Of a stretch of DNA of 64,000 bases, positions 27,025 through 35,518 are shown piece by piece. The stretch spans positions 239,414 through 303,413 of the forward strand of contig JAOTYE010000001.1 in assembly GCA_029862045.1 (NCBI GenBank), given 5' to 3'. Both the position numbers and the translations under genes were made by a program. The notes under the pieces are model-generated. The model had not been told where the DNA came from and did not search any database. It saw nothing but the letters and a program-made list of their open reading frames with translations. The DNA comes from Gammaproteobacteria bacterium. GTDB lineage: Bacteria; Pseudomonadota; Gammaproteobacteria; Steroidobacterales; Woeseiaceae. Positions within the stretch are counted from its first letter, which is position 1. Each line of letters begins with the position of its first letter.

Positions 27025-27684
27025 ATGGACTCCACTGAGAAAAAGCGCAACGCAGCGAAAGCGTCACTCGAGTTTATCGAGCCGGGCATTGTCCTGGGTA
27101 TCGGCACAGGCTCTACGGTAAACGAACTAATCGAGATGCTGCCGACAGTGCGCGATCGGATTGACAAGCTTGTTTCCAGTTCCAAAGCATCGACCGAATT
27201 TCTGCAGCAGCATGGTTTCGACGTTTCCACATTGAATGAAGCCGGCGATGTAGATCTTTACATTGATGGTGCCGACGAAGCGACTAAGCGGCTGCATCTG
27301 ATAAAGGGTGGCGGTGGCGCATTGACGCGCGAAAAGGTCCTGGCCGGTGCAGCACGTCGATTCGTCTGTATTGTGGATGAGACCAAGCTGGTCGGCATGC
27401 TTGGTTCATTTCCCCTTCCGATCGAAGTCCTTCCCATGGCACAGGTATTTGTTGCACACAAGCTCCTCAAGTTGCGGGCACAGCCAATCTGGCGCGAAGG
27501 CTTTGTGACGGACAACGGCAACCACATTCTGGACGTCCATGACCTGAACATCAGCAATCCGCTGGAAATGGAGACTCGCCTGAATCAGATTCCGGGAGTG
27601 CTGACGGTAGGAATTTTCGCACACCGGCCCGCCGACGTTCTTTTGATCGCAGACGATACCGGCGTCCGGGAAATGCGCGACTGA
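27025..27684 (+). CDS. rpiA: Ribose 5-phosphate isomerase A
   Basis: Interconverts ribose 5-phosphate and ribulose 5-phosphate in the pentose phosphate pathway. The 219-residue protein has VLGIGTGSTVNELIE, the catalytic IDGADEATKRLHLIKGGGGA and the closing DVLLIADDTGV. I chose the ATG at 27025; a TTG at 27013 would add four residues. No ribosome site precedes it, and a -10-like TACACT ends at 27013, so the leader is very short. Confidence 0.96.
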   Translation: MDSTEKKRNAAKASLEFIEPGIVLGIGTGSTVNELIEMLPTVRDRIDKLVSSSKASTEFLQQHGFDVSTLNEAGDVDLYIDGADEATKRLHLIKGGGGALTREKVLAGAARRFVCIVDETKLVGMLGSFPLPIEVLPMAQVFVAHKLLKLRAQPIWREGFVTDNGNHILDVHDLNISNPLEMETRLNQIPGVLTVGIFAHRPADVLLIADDTGVREMRD

Positions 27685-27699
27685 TCGTCAGAAAATCCG

Positions 27700-27885
27700 T
27701 TGCAGATAATTTACTTCACGCTGGTCGCGGCCCTCTTATATCTGATATCCAACTGGATTGTAGAGCGCATTGAGGTGGCTGCGGGCAGACGTTTCGCGAA
27801 CCGCTCTTTGCTCTTTTTCGGCATCCTGATGACCCTTGCCCTGGTCAGCTTCAACCTGATCCGAATCTATACGGGGAACCCCTGA
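27700..27885 (+). CDS. Small two-helix membrane protein
   Basis: 61 residues starting at TTG 27700 (MQIIYFTLVAALLYLISNW), with two hydrophobic segments and a basic loop (VEVAAGRRFANRS-like). It lies 15 bp after rpiA and 63 bp before the oxidase-like cluster. Function unknown; the build is that of small conserved proteins seen near respiratory genes in gammaproteobacteria. Confidence 0.6.
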   Translation: MQIIYFTLVAALLYLISNWIVERIEVAAGRRFANRSLLFFGILMTLALVSFNLIRIYTGNP

Positions 27886-27948
27886 TTTACGGGCATTTGT
27901 GTCTCTGTTAACCTATTGCATGTCTGTACGTCCAAGTGGGGGCCGGAA

Positions 27949-28134
27949 ATGAACGAGAATAATATTCCCGACGACGCAGCGTCATCGGACTCATCGGATC
28001 CAGAACAGATTCCTTTAATGCAACGGATCCTCGATAACCCGTTTCTGCTTCTGGTTCTCGGCATCGCTGTTCCTGCGGTGTTCTATATTATCTGGGGCAT
28101 CATTGAGATAACCCAGATTCCGATCGCGGATTAA
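27949..28134 (+). CDS. Small single-helix subunit of heme-copper oxidoreductase (candidate)
   Basis: 61 residues: an acidic N-terminus (MNENNIPDDAASSDSSD), then one membrane helix (NPFLLLVLGIAVPAVFYIIW). It sits 13 bp before the CuA subunit gene. B-family oxidases often have such a one-helix subunit IIa; I infer that role from position and topology. Confidence 0.6.
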   Translation: MNENNIPDDAASSDSSDPEQIPLMQRILDNPFLLLVLGIAVPAVFYIIWGIIEITQIPIAD

Positions 28135-28147
28135 GGGAGACCTGACC

Positions 28148-28681
28148 ATGGCTATGACACCTCCGAGTGAGCGGATCTGGTGGCGACAACCGATTGCCAG
28201 GATCGAGTTGATCTGGATTATTATCGCCTTTACCTGGGGTCTCATCATGTTCTTTATGATGATTTACTGGCACGGTGCTGGTGCCCAGAACCTCTCTAAT
28301 GAGGCCTACCAGATCAAGCCGCAAGTTTTTGCCAAGCATGCGCAGGATATGATCGATGAGTATCAGGTTCGGGAAGAAAGTGGCTTCCCTGTCGTGCATC
28401 CGCCACCTGGCAGTGACGTCTATCTGATTGCCCGGTTGTGGCAGTGGTGGCCGATACTGGAGTTTGAAAAAGACCAGAGCTACCGCCTGCATTTGTCTTC
28501 AATGGACTGGCAGCACGGTTTTTCGCTGCAGCCCGTCAACATCAATGTACAGGTGCACCCCGGTTACGACATGGTCGTAACGGTCAAGCCCGATCGGGCT
28601 GGCGAGTTCGGGGTCGTGTGTAACGAATTCTGCGGGATCGGTCACCACATGATGGTTGGCAAGATCTACGTCGTCGAGTAG
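28148..28681 (+). CDS. Heme-copper oxidoreductase subunit II with intact CuA site
   Basis: 177 residues: one N-terminal membrane anchor (ELIWIIIAFTWGLIMFFMMI) and a periplasmic cupredoxin domain. The CuA ligands are all present: His in DWQHGFSL and the set CNEFCGIGHHMM (Cys-x3-Cys-x3-His-x2-Met). It should accept electrons from a cytochrome c or cupredoxin and pass them to subunit I, which starts 11 bp downstream. Strong ribosome site GGGAG. Short, with a single anchor, as in ba3-type enzymes. Confidence 0.88.
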   Translation: MAMTPPSERIWWRQPIARIELIWIIIAFTWGLIMFFMMIYWHGAGAQNLSNEAYQIKPQVFAKHAQDMIDEYQVREESGFPVVHPPPGSDVYLIARLWQWWPILEFEKDQSYRLHLSSMDWQHGFSLQPVNINVQVHPGYDMVVTVKPDRAGEFGVVCNEFCGIGHHMMVGKIYVVE

Positions 28682-28692
28682 GGGGCGCCACG

Positions 28693-30387
28693 ATGTCCAG
28701 TTTGATAGATTACCGTACTTGCCCGACGACCGGCCTGAAGGTCGATCGCGCGGCAGAGAAACTTATCAAGGCGAATGCTGTCGCCGCCATCGTATTCCTC
28801 GCAATTGGCGGCTTATTCGGCTTGCTCGTTGCGCTAACGCGCTGGCCCGCTGTGCATTTCCTTCCGGCGGACATGTTCTACCTGGCGCTGACCGCGCATG
28901 GCCTGGATGTGCTCCTCGTCTGGATTATTTTCTTCGAGATGGCCTTGCTGTATTTCGCCTCCGCCATATTGCTGAACTCGCGATTGGCGGGTCCCAAATG
29001 GGCCTGGACCGGTTTCGGACTGATGCTCGTCGGCGCCTTGATCACTAATGTCGCAGTATTGCAGGGTAAGTCCAGCGTCATGTTCACCTCGTATGTGCCG
29101 ATGATGGCCGAACCACCGTTTTACGTGGGCATTATTTTGTTTGCCGTTGGTGCACTGATCGGTTGTTGTGTCTTCTTCGGCACCCTGGTGCTTGCGAAAC
29201 GGGAGAAGACCTACGAAGGGTCCATCCCTCTTGTGACCTTTGGTGCGCTGACAGCGGCGATTATCGCCGTCTTCACCCTCGCGTCCGGCGCGATTATCCT
29301 GATACCCACTCTGCTCTGGTCGCTGGGGCTGGTCAGCCACATTGATCCGCTGGTTTACAAGACCATCTGGTGGGCCATGGGGCACTCATCGCAACAGATC
29401 AACGTTTCTGCCCACGTCGCAGTATGGTATGCGATTGCGGCGATGGTGTTCGGCGCCAAGCCACTTTCAGAGAAGATCAGCCGTATGGCATTCCTTATGT
29501 ACATCCTGTTCCTGCAACTCGCGAGCGCGCACCACTTGCTGGTCGAGCCGGGAATGAGCTCCGAATGGAAGATATTCAACACGAGTTATGCGATGTACCT
29601 TGCCGTGCTTGGCAGCATGATTCACGGCATGAGTGTGCCCGGTGCGATCGAGGTCGCACAGAGATCGCGCGGACTCACGAAAGGCATGTTCGAGTGGCTG
29701 CGCAAGGCGCCATGGGGCAATCCGGCATTTGCAGGCATGTTCATGTCGCTCGTGTTCTTCGGCTTTTTAGGCGGCATCTCCGGCGTTGTGATGGGTACCG
29801 AGCAGATCAACCTGATCATGCACAATACGCTGTACGTGCCGGGTCATTTCCACGCCACGGTCGTGGCGGGTACGACTCTCGCGTTCATGGCCATTACCTA
29901 CATTCTCGTCCCGCTGATATTCCGCCGCGAACTCATGATGAAAAAGCTGGCCATGTGGCAGCCGTATGTCTTCGGCATCGGTGTCGCAGGCATTTCGGTA
30001 TTCATGATGGGCGCCGGCACGCTCGGCGTGTCACGACGACATTGGGACATGACATTCGCGGATGCGATTTTGCCGTTCGACTACCCATCGGCTGCGTTCC
30101 TGATGATGGGCCTCAATGGCATATTCGCCGTTATGGCGGCGGTCGGTGGCCTGATGTACGTTGTAATCGTCGTAGGATCCGTGTTCTTCGGCAAGAAGCT
30201 CACGGACGACGAGAAACCGTCTTATCCAGAGGTTCCGCCGGAATCCGCTGCAGTCAGTCATTATGGCAGTTCCGAGTCTCTGAAAATTCCAGGAACCGCG
30301 TTCCTCGTCGGGATCTTCTTCACCGCGTTTGTGCTTTACTACTTCGTGAACTGGAAGTACCTGTCCGAGATCTGGCCATTAAGCTAA
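28693..30387 (+). CDS. Heme-copper oxidoreductase subunit I lacking the active-site Tyr; candidate NO reductase
   Basis: A 564-residue, roughly 14-helix protein. The metal ligands are visible: His69 (low-spin heme, TAHGLDVLL), His231 (GHSSQQ), His280-His281 (ASAHHLLVEPG) for the copper/iron B site, and His385/His387 (YVPGHFHATV). Spacing 231 to 280/281 equals that of ba3 oxidase (233 to 282/283). The Tyr that in oxygen reductases is four residues after the first of these His is Gln235 here. Loss of that cross-linked Tyr is expected of NO reductases, so I favour a CuA-type NOR (sNOR-like, with senC next door) over an oxidase. It could still be an atypical oxidase. Its 3' end overlaps the Sco gene. 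Confidence 0.85.
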   Translation: MSSLIDYRTCPTTGLKVDRAAEKLIKANAVAAIVFLAIGGLFGLLVALTRWPAVHFLPADMFYLALTAHGLDVLLVWIIFFEMALLYFASAILLNSRLAGPKWAWTGFGLMLVGALITNVAVLQGKSSVMFTSYVPMMAEPPFYVGIILFAVGALIGCCVFFGTLVLAKREKTYEGSIPLVTFGALTAAIIAVFTLASGAIILIPTLLWSLGLVSHIDPLVYKTIWWAMGHSSQQINVSAHVAVWYAIAAMVFGAKPLSEKISRMAFLMYILFLQLASAHHLLVEPGMSSEWKIFNTSYAMYLAVLGSMIHGMSVPGAIEVAQRSRGLTKGMFEWLRKAPWGNPAFAGMFMSLVFFGFLGGISGVVMGTEQINLIMHNTLYVPGHFHATVVAGTTLAFMAITYILVPLIFRRELMMKKLAMWQPYVFGIGVAGISVFMMGAGTLGVSRRHWDMTFADAILPFDYPSAAFLMMGLNGIFAVMAAVGGLMYVVIVVGSVFFGKKLTDDEKPSYPEVPPESAAVSHYGSSESLKIPGTAFLVGIFFTAFVLYYFVNWKYLSEIWPLS

Positions 30388-31187
30388 GCGATAAGCGCGC
30401 AACCACACGTCTACTAGTCCTGCTCGGCGCCCCTATCCTCTTCGGGATAGGGGCGTCGGCTACGGCGCAGCAGGACTATGATCGTGAGGCTGCCCTGGCC
30501 ATCAGTCAGGGTGCCATCGGCGAGACGATCGGTGACTACACGTTTCGAGACGTCACCGGCCAGTCATATCCGCTACAGGCGCTGCGCGGCAAGCCGCTTG
30601 TCATCAGTCTTATCTATACAAGTTGTCACCATGTTTGCCCGCTGATCACGGCGAACATTGAAAGGAATCTCGAGATCGCTCACGAGGCCCTGGGCGACAG
30701 TTCATTTTCCGTTGTCAGCATCGGGTTTGACTGGCAAGTCGACACGCCGGAGCAAATGCGACTGTATGCGTCTGCCAAGGGCATCGATACGCCCGGCTGG
30801 CACTTCCTGAGTGGCGATGAGGCGACCGTTGCGGCGATCAGCAAGGATGTCGGGTTTCAGTTTTTCCCGACCGCCAAGGGCTTCGACCACCTGTCACAGA
30901 CGACGATCGTCGATGCCGACGGCGCGGTTTACCGGCAGGTCTATGGCCAGGACTTCGACGCGCAAGCATTTGTCGAGCCGCTGAAAGAATTGGTATTCGA
31001 TACGCCACGCGAGGCCGGACTCGTTGATCACTGGGTCGATACGTTCAAGTTGTTTTGCACGGTCTATGACCCCAATACGGGCCGCTATCGATTCGATTAC
31101 TCGATATTCATGACTATTCTGGTGGGCGTACTCAGCCTCGGCGCTATACTCCTGTTTATCGTGTCCGAGTGGCGACGCGCAAGATGA
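30372..31187 (+). CDS. senC: SCO1/SenC family copper chaperone with C-terminal membrane anchor
   Basis: About 270 residues. It has a signal/anchor segment (LLVLLGAPILFGIGASATA), a thioredoxin-like Sco domain with the copper ligands TSCHHVCP and the downstream His in GFDHLSQTT, and a C-terminal helix (FMTILVGVLSLGAILLFIV). It would deliver copper to the CuA site of subunit II. No ATG, GTG or TTG precedes the signal segment in frame after subunit I; the nearest options are CTG at 30372 and ATT at 30378, inside or at the end of the upstream gene, so the start is uncertain and probably coupled. Confidence 0.8.
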   Translation: MAIKLSDKRATTRLLVLLGAPILFGIGASATAQQDYDREAALAISQGAIGETIGDYTFRDVTGQSYPLQALRGKPLVISLIYTSCHHVCPLITANIERNLEIAHEALGDSSFSVVSIGFDWQVDTPEQMRLYASAKGIDTPGWHFLSGDEATVAAISKDVGFQFFPTAKGFDHLSQTTIVDADGAVYRQVYGQDFDAQAFVEPLKELVFDTPREAGLVDHWVDTFKLFCTVYDPNTGRYRFDYSIFMTILVGVLSLGAILLFIVSEWRRAR

Positions 31188-31197
31188 TCGCATTTTC

Positions 31198-32745
31198 ATG
31201 GCGTTTCTGAAACGCACCCTACGAATCCTGTTCGCACGCGCCGAAGCGGTCCTTGACTGGAGCTTTGGGCAGCGCAACAACCCCCTCGCCAACCTGGGAT
31301 CGCTCGGCTGGTATTTTTTCTGGATTGTTGCCGGCACCGGTATTTACCTGTACCTGTTCTTCGACACCGGAATTACCGACGCGTACGCATCCGTCGAGTA
31401 CATTACGCACGATCAATGGTATGCGGCCGGCGTCATGCGCAGCCTGCATCGTTATGCTTCGGACGCGCTCGTCATCGTGGTCTTCATACACATATTGCGC
31501 GAGTTTTCCCTCGATCGCATGCGTGGCAAACGCTTTTTTGCCTGGCTGACCGGCGTTCCGGTGCTTTGGTTTATCTATATCTGTGGCATTACCGGGTACT
31601 GGCTGGTGTGGGACAAGCTGGCACAGTACATCGCGATTGCAACGTCCGAGTGGCTTGATACGTTGCCGTTTTTTGGTGAGCCGATCGCAAATAACTTCCT
31701 CAATAGCTCGACGCTCAGTGGCCGGTTTTTCACACTGATGGTGTTCATGCATATTTTTGCGCCGCTATTCATGCTGTTCCTGATGTGGCTGCACATCCAG
31801 CGGCACGCGCGGGCCCGTGTCAATCCGCCACGACGCCTGGCGATCGGTACGGCGATCACACTGATTGTCTTGTCGCTCGTCTATCCGGCAGTCAGCCAGG
31901 GCCCTGCGAATCTCGACGCCGTACCTGCGACGGTCAATTTCGACTGGTACTATCTGGCGGCCTATCCGCTGCTCGATGTCATTCCTGGCGGGCAGCTTTG
32001 GCTGATTCTGGTAGCTGGATCGATTTTGCTCTCGCTGATGCCTTGGATCCCGCCGGCGAAAACGCAACCGGCTGCCGTGGTCAGCCTCCCAAACTGCAAC
32101 GGTTGTGGCCGCTGTTTCGAGGATTGTCCGTTTAGCGCCATCACAATGGAACCACGCAGTGACGGCCTCGCTTACGCGGCCGAAGCTGTCGTCGACGTCG
32201 ACAACTGCGTGAGCTGCGGAATCTGCGCGGGTGCATGTCCCACCGCAACACCGTTCCGCCGTGCTACAGCGATCGTGCCCGGCATTGAACTGCCCGACCA
32301 CTCTATTGCGGAGCTACGTGAGCGCTCACTGCAAGCCTCGACGAACTTCGAGGACGGGCCAAGAGTGCTTATCTACGCATGTCACCATGCCGGCGTTGAC
32401 GTGCCTGGCGGCAGCGGTGCCGAGGTCGTGACGATGCCTTGCGTCGCGATGTTGCCGCCATCATTCGTCGATTTTGCGTTGTCACGGGATCTCGCGGACG
32501 GTGTCATGCTCGCTGGTTGTGCCGATGGAGATTGTTATTACCGGCTCGGTGATCAATGGACACGAGAGCGCGTCGCAGGCCAACGTGATCCGTATTTGCG
32601 CAAGCGGGTCGACCGTGACCGGCTGAGCCTCAGTTGGCTGCCCTCGGGTAGCCAGCGGCGGCGCGCGCGCGCGCTGGCGGAATTCGCGGCATCGTTGGAC
32701 AAGCTGCCACCGAAACCGCGAAGCCGGGGAGCAGACCGTGCGTAA
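31198..32745 (+). CDS. Cytochrome b fused to 2[4Fe-4S] ferredoxin and an MvhD-like domain
   Basis: A 515-residue three-part protein. Residues ~35-290 hold a cytochrome b N-terminal-like helix bundle with two His pairs, His84/His98 and His185/His199, each 14 apart, fit for two b hemes. Residues 300-350 are a bacterial ferredoxin with CNGCGRCFEDCP and CVSCGICAGACP. The C-terminal part has four conserved Cys (395, 415, 441, 446) in YACHHAGVD, MPCVAM and AGCADGDCYY, the pattern of the MvhD/FlpD [2Fe-2S] family. It could carry electrons between a soluble donor and the quinone or periplasmic side, in step with the adjacent heme-copper enzyme. The family name is inference. Confidence 0.85.
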   Translation: MAFLKRTLRILFARAEAVLDWSFGQRNNPLANLGSLGWYFFWIVAGTGIYLYLFFDTGITDAYASVEYITHDQWYAAGVMRSLHRYASDALVIVVFIHILREFSLDRMRGKRFFAWLTGVPVLWFIYICGITGYWLVWDKLAQYIAIATSEWLDTLPFFGEPIANNFLNSSTLSGRFFTLMVFMHIFAPLFMLFLMWLHIQRHARARVNPPRRLAIGTAITLIVLSLVYPAVSQGPANLDAVPATVNFDWYYLAAYPLLDVIPGGQLWLILVAGSILLSLMPWIPPAKTQPAAVVSLPNCNGCGRCFEDCPFSAITMEPRSDGLAYAAEAVVDVDNCVSCGICAGACPTATPFRRATAIVPGIELPDHSIAELRERSLQASTNFEDGPRVLIYACHHAGVDVPGGSGAEVVTMPCVAMLPPSFVDFALSRDLADGVMLAGCADGDCYYRLGDQWTRERVAGQRDPYLRKRVDRDRLSLSWLPSGSQRRRARALAEFAASLDKLPPKPRSRGADRA

Positions 32746-33241
32746 ACTATTGCGCTACCTGTTGCAGCTGTTGGCGTACGCGGCCTTTGCGCTGATTGTC
32801 GGCTACCTGTCTTTCTGGCCCCGGTATGAATACGCCCCACCTGCTGCGGCCGTCGTCAAGCTCTCGCTGAGCCATGCCACAGAGCGTGTAGAGCCCTGTG
32901 TGCAGCTCACCCCGCGACAAATCGCCGCGTTGGCACCCAACATGCGCCGCGCACAGAAATGCGAACGTCAGCGCCTGCCATTAGTGCTGCAGCTTGAGAT
33001 CGATGGCGAAATCGCAATCGACCTGCAGGAAGCGCCATCAGGACTCTGGGGGGATGGTCCGGCCTCGGTCTACGAGCGCTTCAACCTGATACCTGGACTA
33101 CATTCGATCACCGTGAGGCTCCGTGACTCTGCACGAGCAGAGAGTTGGGACTACACTTATACCGAGGATGTCATGCTGCAGGCAGGTCGCTATCTCACCA
33201 TCACGTTCAAGCCGGAAACCGGAGGCTTCAGAATTCGATGA
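32738..33241 (+). CDS. Hypothetical membrane-anchored protein in the NOR-like cluster
   Basis: 167 residues starting at GTG 32738, overlapping the previous gene by 8 bp. One N-terminal helix (LLQLLAYAAFALIVGYLSFW) is followed by a periplasmic strand-rich domain with two Cys (EPCVQL and QKCERQ) and an EDVMLQAGRYLTITF end. I do not recognise the family. Overlap on both sides shows it belongs to the operon; it may be an assembly or partner protein. Confidence 0.75.
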   Translation: MRKLLRYLLQLLAYAAFALIVGYLSFWPRYEYAPPAAAVVKLSLSHATERVEPCVQLTPRQIAALAPNMRRAQKCERQRLPLVLQLEIDGEIAIDLQEAPSGLWGDGPASVYERFNLIPGLHSITVRLRDSARAESWDYTYTEDVMLQAGRYLTITFKPETGGFRIR

Positions 33242-33633
33242 GCCTTTTGCAGTGGAAAGATGAATTCAAGGTCGGCGTTGCCGAGGTCGATCACGAGCAT
33301 GAGCAACTGATCGGACTAATCAACGAGCTGCATAAGACCATGCAGGCTAGCGGCGATTTCGAGCAGATCCTGGACTCGCTGGGCGAGATCTATGCACAGA
33401 TCTCGGCGCATTTTGCGCTCGAGGAGAGGATGATGCGTAAATCGCATTACCCGGCGTATGCGGAACACAAAGAAGATCACGAAACGCTACTCGATGACCT
33501 CCGTGACATCATGGACGACGTGGAGGACGACGGCATTTTCGACGAGACGCAATTGTCGATTGACCTCAATCGCTGGTTCAGCGACCATTTTCGTACGCAC
33601 GATGCGAAGTTGCATCAGTCAGGGCACGGATAG
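33238..33633 (+). CDS. Bacteriohemerythrin
   Basis: A 131-residue non-heme di-iron protein. The ligand pattern is complete: VDHEHEQL, HFALEERMM, HYPAYAEHKEDHETL and HFRTHDAKL. Hemerythrins bind oxygen and some handle NO. Its ATG overlaps the stop of the upstream gene (ATGA), tying it to the heme-copper cluster, where it may supply, buffer or sense the gas substrate. Confidence 0.92.
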   Translation: MSLLQWKDEFKVGVAEVDHEHEQLIGLINELHKTMQASGDFEQILDSLGEIYAQISAHFALEERMMRKSHYPAYAEHKEDHETLLDDLRDIMDDVEDDGIFDETQLSIDLNRWFSDHFRTHDAKLHQSGHG

Positions 33634-33721
33634 TCGGGGCAGGTTCGAAAAACAAGCCAGAATCTGTGGCGCAAACTATGAGCCCGGCTATACAGGCCGC
33701 ACACTACCGGAGGACAAGAGA

Positions 33722-33895
33722 ATGGAAGAACGTGACGAAGCCGCTTTAGCCGCTCTACCTGCAATCCTTGCATACATTCTGCACGAACGGCGGCCACCGG
33801 TTGACAATCATGAGGACGAACACTGGCTCCAGGCGTTCCTGGAGGCCCGCGATATGTCCTATCAGGTTGGGAATCACTGGGCGTTTCGAAAGTAA
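33722..33895 (+). CDS. Small acidic hypothetical protein
   Basis: 57 residues from ATG 33722 behind a strong GGAGGACAAGAG. It is acidic with several Trp and His (HEDEHWLQAFLEARD), no membrane segment. It lies 88 bp after the hemerythrin and ends before the convergent nhaD. No family recognised. Confidence 0.6.
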   Translation: MEERDEAALAALPAILAYILHERRPPVDNHEDEHWLQAFLEARDMSYQVGNHWAFRK

Positions 33896-33992
33896 GTCGA
33901 AGAGAACCATCCGATTTTTGCTTTCGACCCAAAGCGTATGGCTGGTGAACGGCCGGAAATGACCTAAAGTTGACCTATGCCCCGGGGTCAAT

Positions 33993-35414
33993 TCACCCTG
34001 GGGCCAAGCCTACGTAGCCTTTGTTGATCAGCAGGTGCACCCAGATGCTGAGCGCGTATCCCACGGCAATTGCCGGCATCCATTTGAGATGAGAAAAGAA
34101 AGTGTATTGGCCTCGCGCCTGACCCATCAACGCGACACCTGCGGCAGAACCTATGGAAAGAAGGCTGCCACCGACGCCTGCCGTCAGCGTAACCAACAAC
34201 CACTGCGCCACATCCATGTCGGGGTTCATTTGAAGAACCGCAACCATAACCGGAATATTGTCCACTATTGCCGATGCAATTCCGACCAACACGTTGGCAA
34301 TTGTGGGCCCGAGTTCCGTGTAAGCGTAGTGAGAAAGCTGCTCAAGGTAGCCGATAAATCCAAGACCGCCAACGCACATGATCACGCCGAAGAAAAAGAG
34401 CAGCGTGTCCCACTCTGCTCGTGCAACCTGTCGAAAACCGTCGAACGCGCTGACCTCTCCGGCTGTGCCATGTTTGAGTAGGTTATTGGTTGTGTCAACG
34501 TGGGTGCGGCGCAAATAGTAGCCATAGAACTGCAGATACGCGAGCCCTGTCATCATGCCAAGAAAAGGCGGAAGGTGAAGAAAGTTGTGAAACGCGACCG
34601 CCGTCGCAATGGTACATCCGAACAGAAACATTATTGGCTTGGCGCCGCGCTTCATCGTGACGACGTCGTCATCAACCTGCGGAGTTTCTTTTGGTATGGC
34701 GAATGACATGATGACAGCCGGTACCAGGTAATTGACAACAGATGGGACGAACAACGCGAAAAACGTCTGGAAATCCAATTGGCCACTCTGCCAGACCATT
34801 AGCGTCGTAATATCACCAAACGGACTGAATGCTCCGCCGGCGTTTGCTGCTACGACAATATTGACGCAGCCAATGCTGACGAATCTGGGACTGTCCTTGC
34901 CGACCGCCAACAGCACCGCGCACATCACCAGCGCAGTCGTGAGATTGTCGATGATAGGCGAAAGGAAAAAGGCGAGGATACCGGTAATCCAAAACAGTTT
35001 TTGGTAGCCAAGTTGCCGGTTAACCAGCCAGGACCGCAGCGCGCTGAAGACACGACGCTCACTCATGGAGTTAACGTAGGTCATCGCGGTGAGCAGAAAG
35101 AGGAACAACTCCGCGAACTCGGTCAGGAAGTGCCGCACGGCATCTTCGGCAGCATGGGTCATGGATGCCGTAGCATATTGATACGCAATGATCGCCCAAA
35201 TCAGGCCGGCCGCCAGCATCACCGGCTTGGATTTTCTGAGGTGAGTAAACTCCTCGATGATCACGAACCCGTAGGCCAGGACAAAAATCAGGAGGGCCAG
35301 AAATCCAACCCAATGGTCCGTTAGATTCAAAGTGAGTCCTGCCTGTTCCGCGAGACTGATACTCGGAGCCATGCAAAGCGCAATTACTGCGAGGCGAATG
35401 AAAAATGTTGTCAC
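33993..35414 (-). CDS. nhaD: NhaD-type Na+/H+ antiporter
   Basis: About 473 residues, a multi-helix inner-membrane antiporter. Typical NhaD segments are PIIDNLTTALVMCAVLLAV and GGAFSPFGDITTLMVWQ. The start is a GTG at 35414 opening a signal-like helix (FIRLAVIALCMAPSISLA). A longer open frame up to 35771 runs through the duplicated tRNA-flanking repeat and is not used. It exports sodium, in line with a saline habitat. Confidence 0.88.
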   Translation of the reverse strand: MTTFFIRLAVIALCMAPSISLAEQAGLTLNLTDHWVGFLALLIFVLAYGFVIIEEFTHLRKSKPVMLAAGLIWAIIAYQYATASMTHAAEDAVRHFLTEFAELFLFLLTAMTYVNSMSERRVFSALRSWLVNRQLGYQKLFWITGILAFFLSPIIDNLTTALVMCAVLLAVGKDSPRFVSIGCVNIVVAANAGGAFSPFGDITTLMVWQSGQLDFQTFFALFVPSVVNYLVPAVIMSFAIPKETPQVDDDVVTMKRGAKPIMFLFGCTIATAVAFHNFLHLPPFLGMMTGLAYLQFYGYYLRRTHVDTTNNLLKHGTAGEVSAFDGFRQVARAEWDTLLFFFGVIMCVGGLGFIGYLEQLSHYAYTELGPTIANVLVGIASAIVDNIPVMVAVLQMNPDMDVAQWLLVTLTAGVGGSLLSIGSAAGVALMGQARGQYTFFSHLKWMPAIAVGYALSIWVHLLINKGYVGLAPG

Positions 35415-35518
35415 TGGATGACCTGCAGACAAGAAAGTGATTTGGATTGGCAAGCGGGATCTTATCTTATTCGGTGACGCTGTAACACCAAGCATCGCCA
35501 TGACTCTGGCTTGGACAA

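Noticed and set aside
29370..30371. Long open frame extending senC upstream by over 330 codons
   Set aside because: It runs entirely out of frame through subunit I, is rich in Arg/His and shows no domain; the Sco protein begins only near 30372.
33977..34003. Hairpin over the nhaD stop (GGCCCCAGGGT / ACCCCGGGGC)
   Set aside because: A stable stem but no T-run on either side, so not called as a terminator.
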